In this document: positions 9,683-17,643 of the stretch, in pieces
Layout of the letters: every line of letters starts with the position of its first letter
How positions within the stretch are numbered: position 1 is the stretch's first letter
Source of the DNA: Bacteroidota bacterium
Lineage (GTDB): Bacteria; Bacteroidota; Bacteroidia; Chitinophagales; LD1
Length of the DNA stretch: 64,000 bases
Direction: 5' to 3'
Assembly (NCBI GenBank): GCA_018267385.1
Contig: JAFDYN010000023.1
Span: 1 to 64,000, forward strand
The notes under the pieces: generated by a model
What the model saw: only the letters and a program-made list of their open reading frames with translations
What the model was told of the DNA's origin: nothing
Database searches by the model: none
Translations under genes and position numbers: made by a program

Positions 9683-9862
9683 CTATTCCGCCGGTCTCTT
9701 TAGGAGATTGTCATCTTCCTTTACTATTTTATTGAGATAGATGGGAATGTAGTGATCGCCGGAGATAGCTCTTTTAACTTCCTGTAAGTAGCCTAAAACA
9801 GATGGCAGTACTTCTTCAGGCAAGTCGTCTATCAACTTCCGTATTCGATCTCTTGTCTCCAC
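9683..9862 (-). CDS. 59-residue protein of unknown function, between ribBA and queA
   Basis: A GTG at 9862 opens a 59-codon frame ending at TAG 9683-9685. Its first base is the last base of the ribBA stop (TAGTG overlap), and queA starts 4 bp after its stop, so all three are probably translated from one message with coupling. The protein begins [20 protein letters not shown] and continues as a mixed charged, probably helical sequence. The RxRIxKLIDxLPEE pattern resembles small antitoxin-like or tetramerisation helices in Bacteroidota, but I do not assign a family. A TAA lies seven codons upstream, so no ATG start is available. Confidence 0.6.
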   Translation of the reverse strand: METRDRIRKLIDDLPEEVLPSVLGYLQEVKRAISGDHYIPIYLNKIVKEDDNLLKRPAE

Positions 9863-11223
9863 TACTTCGCCTTTTTCTTCTTACCCTTATTAGCTTTCTT
9901 CACTTTAGGTTTATCGGCTTTCACTGCTTTGGCTTTATCGGTCTTTTTTGTTTTGGCTTTAGCTACTTCGGCTACTTTTTCTTTCGCTTCACCTTTCAGC
10001 TTTACGGTGGCTACAGGCTTCAGTATCTCATGGCCCATCTTGTCGCGCTTGGTCTCGAGGTAGCGGAGGTTGTGCGGATTGGGATGTACCTCCAGCGCCA
10101 CATTCTCTACTATCTCCAGACCATATCCTATCAGACCTACACGCTTCTTTGGGTTATTGGTCATCAGGCGCATCTTTTGTATACCGAGGTCGTTTAGGAT
10201 CTGAGCGCCCACACCGTAGTCGCGATTATCCATGTTGAAGCCCAGCGCGAGGTTTGCCTCTACGGTATCCTTACCTTTCTCCTGCAGGCGGTAGGCGTGC
10301 AGCTTATTGATCAGGCCTATGCCACGGCCTTCCTGCTGGATATAGAGCACCACGCCTTTGCCCGCCTTCTCTATCTGCTGCATGGCAGCATGGAGCTGAT
10401 CGCCGCAGTCGCAGCGCATGGAGCCGAGTATATCACCTGTGGCGCAGCTGGAGTGTACGCGCACTAGCACGGGCTCGTCTTTCTTCCAGGTACCCTTCAC
10501 CAGCGCCATATGCACATCGCCGCTATTCATCTGTGAGTAGGCTATTAGTTTGAAGTCACCATACTTCGTAGGCATGTGCACAGTCTCTTCCTTTGTGATC
10601 AGGCGCTCGTGCTTCATGCGGTAGGCCACCAGGTCTTTGATAGAGATGATCTTCAGTTTCTCTTTTTTAGCCATCTTCAGCAGGTCGGGCATACGCGCCA
10701 TCGTACCGTCTTCATTCATGATCTCTACCAGTACGCCCGCCTCTTCAAATCCCGCCAGCCTGGCCAGGTCTACTGTAGCCTCAGTATGGCCGGTACGGCG
10801 CAGCACGCCACCTTCCTTGGCTATGAGCGGGAAGATATGCCCCGGCCGCGCCAGCTCTTCAGGGCGGTATTTAGGATCTATCATCGCGTGGATGGTCTTG
10901 GACCTGTCATGCGCAGAGATACCCGTAGTGCAGCCGTGGCCGCGCAGGTCTATGGAGATAGTAAAGGCCGTCTCATGCGCAGAGTTATTGCTGCCTACCA
11001 TCAGGCTGAGGTTCAGGCGGTCTGCTATTGCCTTGCTCACAGGTGCGCAGATCAGGCCGCGCCCTACTTTAGACATATAGTTGATGATCTCCGGTGTCAC
11101 ATTGCGCGCAGCCGTCACAAAGTCACCTTCGTTCTCGCGGTCCTCGTCATCTACTACGATGATCAGTTTTCCTTTCTTGATATCAGCGATAGCTTCTTCT
11201 ATCGTGTTCAGTTGTGATTTCAT
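9862..11223 (-). CDS. ribBA: Bifunctional DHBP synthase / GTP cyclohydrolase II with Lys/Ala-rich tail
   Basis: This protein makes both precursors of the riboflavin pathway. Residues 1-205 form the RibB domain, which converts ribulose 5-phosphate to 3,4-dihydroxy-2-butanone 4-phosphate, with [10 protein letters not shown] and the [12 protein letters not shown] and RTGHTEA motifs. Residues 206-400 form the RibA domain, GTP cyclohydrolase II, with zinc ligands in [10 protein letters not shown] plus the upstream Cys of HSSCATGD, and QQEGRGIGL. Both active sites look intact. The last 50 residues (about 404-453) are an unusual extension made mainly of Lys, Ala, Val and Asp, like a histone H1 tail. 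It heads a packed set with the 59-codon gene and queA. Confidence 0.96.
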   Translation of the reverse strand: MKSQLNTIEEAIADIKKGKLIIVVDDEDRENEGDFVTAARNVTPEIINYMSKVGRGLICAPVSKAIADRLNLSLMVGSNNSAHETAFTISIDLRGHGCTTGISAHDRSKTIHAMIDPKYRPEELARPGHIFPLIAKEGGVLRRTGHTEATVDLARLAGFEEAGVLVEIMNEDGTMARMPDLLKMAKKEKLKIISIKDLVAYRMKHERLITKEETVHMPTKYGDFKLIAYSQMNSGDVHMALVKGTWKKDEPVLVRVHSSCATGDILGSMRCDCGDQLHAAMQQIEKAGKGVVLYIQQEGRGIGLINKLHAYRLQEKGKDTVEANLALGFNMDNRDYGVGAQILNDLGIQKMRLMTNNPKKRVGLIGYGLEIVENVALEVHPNPHNLRYLETKRDKMGHEILKPVATVKLKGEAKEKVAEVAKAKTKKTDKAKAVKADKPKVKKANKGKKKKAK

Positions 11224-11436
11224 TACTGTTATATTTTATGCCTGCGGCTGAGCGCAAGCCTGACTTTGAAATAATGCGGGGCAAATTTGTGAAATAGCAA
11301 GCATTTATTTTCATAGATGTCTACCTCTGTTTGGTATAACCTGAAACCCGCGCCAATGCTCAGTTTTTAATTAATTATACAATTATATATTAATTTAAGT
11401 GTCCTATTAGGCTCTGAATTCCGCAATAATGATGTT

Positions 11437-11468
11437 TTTGAATGACAGCTGTATTTTTCGTATTTTAG
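11437..11468 (+). promoter_or_regulatory. Promoter of the toxin-antitoxin pair
   Basis: TTTG (11437-11440), a 20-bp spacer and TATTTTAG (11461-11468) fit the Bacteroidota promoter with one mismatch in the -7 box. The leader would be about 10 nt. The 100 bp upstream are strongly AT-rich. Confidence 0.55.
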
Positions 11469-11483
11469 TAGAAAGCAAAAGAA

Positions 11484-11711
11484 ATGAAAACATCAGATCT
11501 AAGGGATGAGGTACATGGCTATGTAGAGCAAGCTGATGACGAAGTATTGCAAGCTATTAAAACCTTGGTCAAACCTGTTATTCAGCAATTTCATCTTTCA
11601 GACGAACAGATACAGGAAGTGCGCAGGCGTAAAGAAGAACATGATGCCGGTCTTAGCGAATCTTTCACTTGGGAGGAAGTCAAAAAAAGGCTTGAGGCTA
11701 AGCGAAAATGA
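11484..11711 (+). CDS. Antitoxin of a RelE/ParE-type module
   Basis: The 75-residue protein has a helical, acidic N-terminus (MKTSDLRDEVHGYVEQADDE) and a C-terminal part typical of toxin-wrapping antitoxins: LSDEQIQEVRRRKEEHDAG, then SFTWEEVKKRLEAKR. The SxTWEEVKxRL ending is common in Bacteroidota addiction-module antitoxins. Its last four bases (ATGA) contain the start of the toxin gene. It should neutralise the toxin by direct binding and may repress its own promoter. Confidence 0.8.
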   Translation: MKTSDLRDEVHGYVEQADDEVLQAIKTLVKPVIQQFHLSDEQIQEVRRRKEEHDAGLSESFTWEEVKKRLEAKRK

Positions 11712-11998
11712 GTTACGCGCTTTCGGTCAAAGCGGCCGCCTCTCTGGAAATTGAGGAGGCCTATGCTTATTATGAAGAACAAAGCAAAGGATTAGGAGAT
11801 AGATTCATAGAGGAAGTAGAAGATACTTTGGGTTACATTGCGAAATATCCATTGCACTTTCAGGTGATCACAGATACGTTTCGGCAAGCTTTACTAAGGC
11901 GGTTTCCGTTTGCTATCGTTTACGATGTATCTGATACAAAAATTACGGTCTATTCCGTATTTCACACCAGTCGTGATCCTGAAACTAAATTTACCTAA
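11708..11998 (+). CDS. RelE/ParE superfamily toxin
   Basis: This 96-residue protein has the ParE/RelE fold pattern: a helical hairpin (AASLEIEEAYAYYEEQSKGLGDRF and the following helix with VEDTLGYIAKYP), then the beta-sheet RFPFAIVYDV...ITVYSVFHTSRDP. The conserved R-x-F-P-F-x-I-x-Y and H-x-x-R-D-P segments are both present. Members act either on ribosome-bound mRNA or on gyrase, and the sequence alone does not decide which. Translation is coupled to the antitoxin by the ATGA overlap. The gene converges on the glycosyltransferase at 12001 with 2 bp between stops and no visible terminator. Confidence 0.85.
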   Translation: MSYALSVKAAASLEIEEAYAYYEEQSKGLGDRFIEEVEDTLGYIAKYPLHFQVITDTFRQALLRRFPFAIVYDVSDTKITVYSVFHTSRDPETKFT

Positions 11999-12000
11999 TC

Positions 12001-13191
12001 CTATACATTCCGCTTCGTCGGGCTCCAGGCGCTCGTCTGCACGCCTGTCAGGTACTTGTAGAAACCGTACAGCAGCGCGAGGTTCATCAGGTTGAAATAG
12101 GCAATGAAGCGCAGCAACGCGATATGGATGCCCAGGCGCTTTAGCAGGGTCTCAGCGATAGGTGAGAGGCAGAATAGAACCAATCCCACAAACAGCACAC
12201 CGTACAGCGGCATAGACAGCATCAGTATGCCGCTAGCCGCCAGCATCAGCAGGATGATGAATGGCCCCATCCACCTCAGCACCTTGTGCGATAGCAGTGC
12301 AAAGGCCACTGCATCGAGGCGGAAGAGCATCTGCCAGTACACGCCCAGGTTCTGCCAGTTGCCCGTAGAGATACGGGTCTTGCGTTTGAATTCCTCCGTC
12401 ACTTCATTAGATACATCCTCATAGCAGACCGCTTTAAACTCAGAAATGGCCTTCTTGCCCTGCTGCAGTATGCTCATACTGATGTAGAAATCCTCCATCA
12501 GAAAGTTGGGCGGGATGGGAGAGAAGCAGTCTGCCCGCATAGCATAGCAAGCCCCAAAGGCACCCATCATCGCGCCCCAGGCCAGCCCCTCGCGGTACTT
12601 GATCATATTCTCACGCTGTATGTAGGTAGCCTCCTGCACAGAGATGCCATCTCCGCGCTGGCCATTGTTCAGCACATTGCCCCCTACCTGGCCGATAGAC
12701 GGATTCTTAAAGTGCTTCACCATCTCATAGATGCAGTCGCGGGTGAAGAAGACATTGGCATCGGTCAGGATAAAAACATCGCTGTCCTCGATGCCTTGTG
12801 CTTTGAGCTGCGTATAGAGCTTATTAAGAACGCCGCTCTTGCCATTGCGCTCGTAGTAGGGGGTGAAACGGATCTGGGGATACTTTGCTGCATAGCTGCT
12901 GATGATCTCATTGGTAGTGTCAGAGCTATTATCAGAGCCGATGCAGAAGGCCAGCCTGTCCAGCGGGTAGGAAGTATCCAGCACGGAGTCCAGTTTCTCG
13001 CGGATCACCTTTTGCTCGTTATAGGCCGACATCAGGATAAATACCCTCGGTAGCTGCTCCCCCCGGCTGTAGATCACCTCATTGTCTTTTTGGCCGGAGG
13101 CAAAGACACGCAGCAGCAGCGGATACAGCACATAGGAGTGCAGCAGCAGCAGCACACAGGCCCAGTATATGATCTGCAGCGTCAGGAGCAT
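12001..13191 (-). CDS. Membrane glycosyltransferase, family 2
   Basis: The 396-residue protein has an N-terminal membrane segment (residues 1-30), a GT-A catalytic domain, and three or four C-terminal membrane segments (about 290-375). Catalytic features are MSAYNE (54-59), GSDNSSDTT (85-93), TDAN (143-146) and MEDFYIS further on, matching processive-type GT2 enzymes that extend polysaccharides from a cytoplasmic nucleotide sugar. The first 10 bp of this gene overlap the 3' end of the GT4 gene upstream, so the two form an operon. Role in exopolysaccharide or glycolipid synthesis is inferred; the sugar is unknown. Confidence 0.88.
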   Translation of the reverse strand: MLLTLQIIYWACVLLLLHSYVLYPLLLRVFASGQKDNEVIYSRGEQLPRVFILMSAYNEQKVIREKLDSVLDTSYPLDRLAFCIGSDNSSDTTNEIISSYAAKYPQIRFTPYYERNGKSGVLNKLYTQLKAQGIEDSDVFILTDANVFFTRDCIYEMVKHFKNPSIGQVGGNVLNNGQRGDGISVQEATYIQRENMIKYREGLAWGAMMGAFGACYAMRADCFSPIPPNFLMEDFYISMSILQQGKKAISEFKAVCYEDVSNEVTEEFKRKTRISTGNWQNLGVYWQMLFRLDAVAFALLSHKVLRWMGPFIILLMLAASGILMLSMPLYGVLFVGLVLFCLSPIAETLLKRLGIHIALLRFIAYFNLMNLALLYGFYKYLTGVQTSAWSPTKRNV

Positions 13192-14378
13192 AGCGTCTTA
13201 TAGTAGTCCAGCAATCTTGCTATGATCTTCTTATTCTGAAACCGCTCCACTGCAAACTCACGTGCGCTGCGTGAGAGCCGAGCCATCAGCTGTGGCTCAT
13301 TTACAAGCCTTCCTATCTGGGTAATGTATTCTTCAGCGCTGTTGGCTATCAGTATCTCGCGGTCATGTGTGGCGCCGCTGCCCTCTGCAGATACTGCCGT
13401 GGAGAGCACTACCTTGCCCATAGCCATCGCCTCTATGATCTTGATGCGCACACCACTGCCGGATACCAGCGGCGAGAGTAGCACCGAGTGGCTATTGATA
13501 AAGCCCACAGATGATGGTACCTCGCCATGTGCTACTACATTCATATTACCAAAGCTATAAAACTGCTGTGGCATCTTCTTACCTGCTATGTGAAACTTCA
13601 GGTTGGGATAGGCTGCATGGACACGTGGCCACACATCCCGCAGAAACCACTCCAGCCCCTGCAGGTTGGGCAGCCAGTCCAGCGCACCTATGAAGAAAAG
13701 GCTGACGCCCGGAGGCTGTATAGCCGGCATATTTTCATCTATATCCATGCCTGCAGGCACGATGATCGTCTTTGCCGCAGGCTGCAGTTCTTTTATGAAA
13801 CCTTCATCCTCTGTACTAATGGCCAGCACCGTATCTACCTTGCCCAGCGCCTCCCGCTCAAAGGTTTTTAGCCGCGCGGCCTGCATGTGCAGATACCATC
13901 GCTTGAGCGGATTAGTATCGGCCACGGCACCGCGTTCCCAGATCTTGTATTCTACATTATGCGCGCGCTGCACTATTCTGGCCATACTATATTCCCGGCA
14001 GGTGTCTATGTAGAGGCATGGCGGTAGCCCATCCACATGTATGACATCAAATTCCTTTCTTTTCAAAAGCGCCACAAGGGCTGCACGGTAGGCGTCGCTA
14101 TCAAAGCGCTCCATGATATAGGACCGCGAGGTCAGGAGGTTTAGCGCAGCGTCTATGGGTTTGATGCGATTGTCTACGTCTATGCTGATAAACTCACTAA
14201 CATTGCCGAAGGCATCACCCGTATCTTTGAGGTCTACGTGGTGTTTGGCTGTATTCATAGCCAGGCAGGTCAACTCGCAGCCGGCATCGGCGTAGCCCTT
14301 CACAAAGTGATAGGCTCCGATAGCACCGCCGTCATTCAGCGGCCAGGGGATGCGGTTTAGCAGCACGAGTATCCTCAA
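13182..14378 (-). CDS. Glycosyltransferase family 4
   Basis: This 398-residue GT-B protein starts RILVLLNRIPWPLNDGGAIG, the N-terminal loop of family 4 transferases. The C-terminal Rossmann half contains LFFIGALDWLPNLQGLEWFL, a region common in WcaI/PelF-like enzymes, and the donor-site segment VSGSGVRIKIIEAMAMGKVVLSTA where a conserved Glu contacts the nucleotide sugar. It has no membrane segment and acts at the cytoplasmic face. Its 3' end overlaps the membrane GT2 gene by 10 bp, and a third transferase gene starts divergently at 14449. Confidence 0.88.
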   Translation of the reverse strand: MRILVLLNRIPWPLNDGGAIGAYHFVKGYADAGCELTCLAMNTAKHHVDLKDTGDAFGNVSEFISIDVDNRIKPIDAALNLLTSRSYIMERFDSDAYRAALVALLKRKEFDVIHVDGLPPCLYIDTCREYSMARIVQRAHNVEYKIWERGAVADTNPLKRWYLHMQAARLKTFEREALGKVDTVLAISTEDEGFIKELQPAAKTIIVPAGMDIDENMPAIQPPGVSLFFIGALDWLPNLQGLEWFLRDVWPRVHAAYPNLKFHIAGKKMPQQFYSFGNMNVVAHGEVPSSVGFINSHSVLLSPLVSGSGVRIKIIEAMAMGKVVLSTAVSAEGSGATHDREILIANSAEEYITQIGRLVNEPQLMARLSRSAREFAVERFQNKKIIARLLDYYKTLCS

Positions 14379-14384
14379 TATTTT

Positions 14385-14392
14385 TAATTTTG
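14385..14392 (+). promoter_or_regulatory. Candidate -7 element of the 14449 gene
   Basis: TAATTTTG matches TAnnTTTG, 56 bp upstream of the start codon in the short divergent spacer. No good -33 TTTG is visible at the right distance. Confidence 0.35.
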
Positions 14393-14448
14393 GCAGCTAA
14401 GTTAACAAAGCCCCTAAACCCCCAAAGGGCAAAGGGCTGAAACATACT

Positions 14449-15189
14449 ATGTACAAAAACAATAAAGTAGTAGTAGTGATGCCGGCCTACAATGCCGAGC
14501 GTACGCTCGAGCAGACCTATGCAGAGATACCATTTGACCTGGTAGACGAGGTGGTGCTGGTAGATGATGCAAGCAAGGATAATACCTCCGAGCTAGGGCG
14601 TAAAATAGGCATCCAGCATGTGATCAAGCATGATAAGAACAAAGGCTACGGCGGCAATCAGAAGACCTGCTATAAAAAGGCGCTGGAGCTGGGCGCAGAC
14701 ATAGTCATCATGCTGCACCCGGACTATCAGTACACCCCACTGCTGCTCACGGCTATGATCTCCATCATAGGCAATGATGTCTATCCTGTAGTCTTTGGAT
14801 CCCGCATCCTCGGCAAGGGTGCTCTGAAAGGGGGGATGCCTACGTATAAGTACATTTTCAACCGGATGCTCACGCTGACGCAAAATATCCTGATCGGCGA
14901 GAAGCTGTCGGAATACCACACAGGCTACAGGGCCTTCTCTGCCAAAGTCATCCGCGAGCTCAATCTGGAAGCCAACTCTGATGACTTCGTTTTTGACAAC
15001 CAAATGGTATCACAGATATTCTACAAAGGCTACGAGATAGGAGAGGTGACCTGCCCCACAAAATACTTTGATGAGGCATCTTCTATCAATTTCTCCCGCA
15101 GCATGACCTATGGATTGGGCTGCCTCAAAGTCTCACTCACCCACATGCTTTGCAAATGGGGCGTGATGAAGAGTGAGCTATATAAGTAA
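14449..15189 (+). CDS. Dolichol-phosphate-mannose-synthase-like glycosyltransferase (GT2)
   Basis: The soluble 246-residue GT-A enzyme has VVVMPAYNAERTL (7-20), VLVDDASKDNT (36-46), KNKGYGGNQ and the HPDYQY motif where the metal-binding acidic residue sits. These resemble DPM1/polyprenyl-phosphate glycosyltransferases, which move a sugar onto a lipid carrier. It lacks the C-terminal membrane domain found in some members. It is divergent from the GT4/GT2 pair, suggesting a small glycan locus. Substrate and acceptor cannot be told from sequence. Confidence 0.88.
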   Translation: MYKNNKVVVVMPAYNAERTLEQTYAEIPFDLVDEVVLVDDASKDNTSELGRKIGIQHVIKHDKNKGYGGNQKTCYKKALELGADIVIMLHPDYQYTPLLLTAMISIIGNDVYPVVFGSRILGKGALKGGMPTYKYIFNRMLTLTQNILIGEKLSEYHTGYRAFSAKVIRELNLEANSDDFVFDNQMVSQIFYKGYEIGEVTCPTKYFDEASSINFSRSMTYGLGCLKVSLTHMLCKWGVMKSELYK

Positions 15190-15354
15190 TGTAGGCTGGG
15201 GCGGTTATTTACGGAAAATGCTTCTATTGTGGATGGAAAATGTTGGATTGTCATAATTTTTTGACGATAGTGTGACAATCTTTACCTTTTTTTTGTATTA
15301 TCTTTAGAAATACAAAGCATGGGCGATTTTGCACAGCAGATAAACACTCTCCTT

Positions 15355-15882
15355 ATGAAAAGAACGTATACTACCACTCTCGTCTTATTTCTCGGTTTCC
15401 TACTCTTCAACTTTGGCCGCCTCACCGGCAGTGGATCAGGAAGTTGTACACGCCACTCCGGCCTGGCGGCGCTCAATAATAACCCTACGAGTAATTGTGC
15501 AGGGGCCTGTCATGGCGGCGGAGGCATAGTGACAGACTCACTGGGTATGATGGATACCACCAGTACTACCGTAGGCACTGACACCACTACCACACAGCAG
15601 GGAGGGGGTACTACCGGGGTGGGAGACCTGGCCTTTCAGGCGCATATATCTATCTATCCTACAGTGACCACCGGCAAGGTATGTATCACCACCTCAGCTG
15701 ATAGCCGGGATGCAATGATGTACGGTGTCTATACACTGGATGGCAGGCTGGTAGATGCGGGTATGCTGCCGGGCTATCCGGCCAGCAGCTATATGAATAT
15801 CCAGGCACTACCGGCAGCCCGCTATATCATCAGGATATCAAATGGCAGCCACAGCGCTTCTTATCACCTCATACGCCAGTAG
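15355..15882 (+). CDS. Small secreted protein with CxxxCH motif and T9SS sorting domain
   Basis: The start at 15355 (MKRTYTTTLVLFLGFLLFNF) gives a signal peptide; an in-frame ATG at 15319 would add 12 residues in front. The mature N-terminus contains SCTRHSGLAA and NCAGACHGGGG, i.e. a CxxxCH arrangement like a variant haem-binding site. A Thr/Gly linker (residues about 65-100) leads to an 80-residue C-terminal type A sorting domain (ISIYPTVTTGKVCI...GVYTLDGRLVDAG...ARYIIRI), which directs export and surface attachment by T9SS. The Cys/His segment recalls haem-motif N-termini in Bacteroidota secreted proteins, but haem binding is unproven. Confidence 0.75.
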   Translation: MKRTYTTTLVLFLGFLLFNFGRLTGSGSGSCTRHSGLAALNNNPTSNCAGACHGGGGIVTDSLGMMDTTSTTVGTDTTTTQQGGGTTGVGDLAFQAHISIYPTVTTGKVCITTSADSRDAMMYGVYTLDGRLVDAGMLPGYPASSYMNIQALPAARYIIRISNGSHSASYHLIRQ

Positions 15883-15894
15883 AGTGGTCGCGGC

Positions 15895-16830
15895 TCAGGC
15901 AGCCATGTCTTCCTCGTGCTGTTTTACATTGATCTCTCCGACCCAGTCCAGGTCTTCTTCTGCCGGCGGCAGTACCACCGGTTGTCCCAGGTAGTCCACT
16001 CTGCGGCCGGGATAGATGTGAGCTTCGATCAGGTATGACATCAGGGATACGCGATCCAGATTTGGGTGCAGGTGCGGCCTCATGTGCTTGTCGTGATACT
16101 CCGGCAGGAGGCTCCAGTGCAGGTTTGGCTTATTGTGGTGGGCACCGTGATAGCCATTGTTGAATAGCAGCCAGTTCAAAACCGGGCTGCTGAAGTTGCG
16201 GCTGTGATTATATGGATGCTTGTCATCGGCGCCGTCATGCTGGAAATAATTGGTACCTACTATGCCCCATGCAGCATATTGATGCGGGATGAGCCAGAAG
16301 AGCAGCATGCATTTCCAGTTGATCAGTAGCAGAATCACATTGGCCGTGATGACCAGGCCCAGCTCCAGCGCATACTGGCGAAACCATTTTGGCCGCTCAT
16401 GGTACATTTTGCGACCAAAGGCGATCTCTCCCTTCAGGATATCTCCGCTCATGAGGTAAAAGAAAAAAAGCTGGTTGAAGAGATTGATACGGAAGCGGGC
16501 CTTGGTAGTACGGATGGCATCCTCACGCTCCTGGGTGTACTTGTGATGGCTGAAATTATGCCCCGGCACATAGGCGCTCACTGAGTGACCATAGGTGAAA
16601 GAAAGGACGAACTGGAAAAGCCTGTTCATCGTACGGCTGTAAAAGATCGGGGCGTGGATTGTATTGTGCACGATCACAGCGCAAAAGAAAGACAAAAGGC
16701 AGTTGGCCACCACCCATCCGGCTATCTCCCAGCCGGACATGACAGGCCATCGGAACCATGGTGTGACAGCTACTACCCAATATAGCGCTACAAAGGCGAT
16801 CGTCCGCCTGTCTGCTTTGTATCTGAGCAT
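15895..16830 (-). CDS. Membrane fatty acid desaturase
   Basis: This 311-residue integral membrane di-iron enzyme has three histidine boxes: HNTIH (55-59), HNFSHH (91-96) and HGAHH (228-232), with an extra YFQHDGADD between the last two. Hydrophobic pairs at about 12-53 and 155-195 provide the membrane anchor. Members desaturate or hydroxylate lipid acyl chains using electrons from ferredoxin or cytochrome b5-like partners; none is adjacent. The exact lipid substrate is unknown. It converges on the T9SS gene with 12 bp between stops. Confidence 0.85.
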   Translation of the reverse strand: MLRYKADRRTIAFVALYWVVAVTPWFRWPVMSGWEIAGWVVANCLLSFFCAVIVHNTIHAPIFYSRTMNRLFQFVLSFTYGHSVSAYVPGHNFSHHKYTQEREDAIRTTKARFRINLFNQLFFFYLMSGDILKGEIAFGRKMYHERPKWFRQYALELGLVITANVILLLINWKCMLLFWLIPHQYAAWGIVGTNYFQHDGADDKHPYNHSRNFSSPVLNWLLFNNGYHGAHHNKPNLHWSLLPEYHDKHMRPHLHPNLDRVSLMSYLIEAHIYPGRRVDYLGQPVVLPPAEEDLDWVGEINVKQHEEDMAA

Positions 16831-16996
16831 AAAAGAGATATAGGCAAAAATAGGTAAATAACGGACAATAGCCTGATGCTACCGGCCATCCTGCTGGCAA
16901 ATACCTCTCATTCGCCGCCGTGCCGCATTAAATACTCACTATGGGGCGAAAAACATATGGTACAAACCTTGTGCTGCCAGAGAAAAAGCCAAACAC

Positions 16997-17353
16997 ATGA
17001 AATTGCTTCGCATATACATCCTGCTCCTGGCCCTGACCACAGTAGCTGCAGGCTATACAGTGGCAGCTCAGGATACCACAGTAGCAGACTCTACTATGGC
17101 GGTAGCTACACCCGGCGGCACCGCAGACAATGGCTACACCAGCCAGACCAGTACTACGGATCACAAGGTAGATACTGGCATGACCGTGACGGGAGCTGTG
17201 ATGGTAGGGCTCGGGATACTGATCATAGGTGCTGGTATATACTACATGGTGCGAAACCGGCGCAAAACTATAGGCGGTATACAGTCTCAGGACAAAGGAG
17301 AACCTACACCGCGCACCACTGACTCTATCAATAATCCCGGCGCGGGGTTATGA
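16997..17353 (+). CDS. Small single-pass membrane protein with INNP tail (paralog 1)
   Basis: The 118-residue protein has an N-terminal signal (MKLLRIYILLLALTTVAAG to about AAQ), a Thr/Ser/Gly-rich segment, one transmembrane helix (about 62-84), a basic stop-transfer NRRK, and a tail ending DSINNPGAGL. The next gene repeats this design and ends GDINNPASGI. Topology should be an outside N-terminal part and a cytoplasmic tail. The 36-bp gap to the next gene suggests co-transcription. Family unknown; the shared tail may be a recognition motif. Confidence 0.7.
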   Translation: MKLLRIYILLLALTTVAAGYTVAAQDTTVADSTMAVATPGGTADNGYTSQTSTTDHKVDTGMTVTGAVMVGLGILIIGAGIYYMVRNRRKTIGGIQSQDKGEPTPRTTDSINNPGAGL

Positions 17354-17388
17354 TCTGGCATCCTATTCACTGATATAAATCTCACAAT

Positions 17389-17643
17389 ATGAAAAAGATA
17401 GAAAATTTGATCCTGCTATGCGCAGGAATGATGCTAGCAGGCCTGCAGGCGCTTTATGCACAGGCTAACGACGCTGTACTGCCTGCACGTGGAGATAAAA
17501 ATGGCACGGACTACCTGTGGATCGTAGCTGTGGCAGTAGTAGTAGTGGGGATCATCGCGGCGGTCATATACCAGCGCAGGCACCGCAGGGATAAGCAGTC
17601 TACGCTGACCGGAGATATCAATAATCCGGCTTCAGGCATTTAG
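17389..17643 (+). CDS. Small single-pass membrane protein with INNP tail (paralog 2)
   Basis: The 84-residue protein has a signal peptide (MKKIENLILLCAGMMLAGLQ to about YAQ), a short polar stretch, a transmembrane helix (about 42-60), the basic cluster QRRHRRDK and a tail ending GDINNPASGI. It is a shorter relative of the preceding gene product, sharing layout and the D-x-I-N-N-P-x-x-G-[LI] C-terminus. Its stop overlaps the convergent lipB stop by 4 bp. Function unknown. Confidence 0.7.
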   Translation: MKKIENLILLCAGMMLAGLQALYAQANDAVLPARGDKNGTDYLWIVAVAVVVVGIIAAVIYQRRHRRDKQSTLTGDINNPASGI

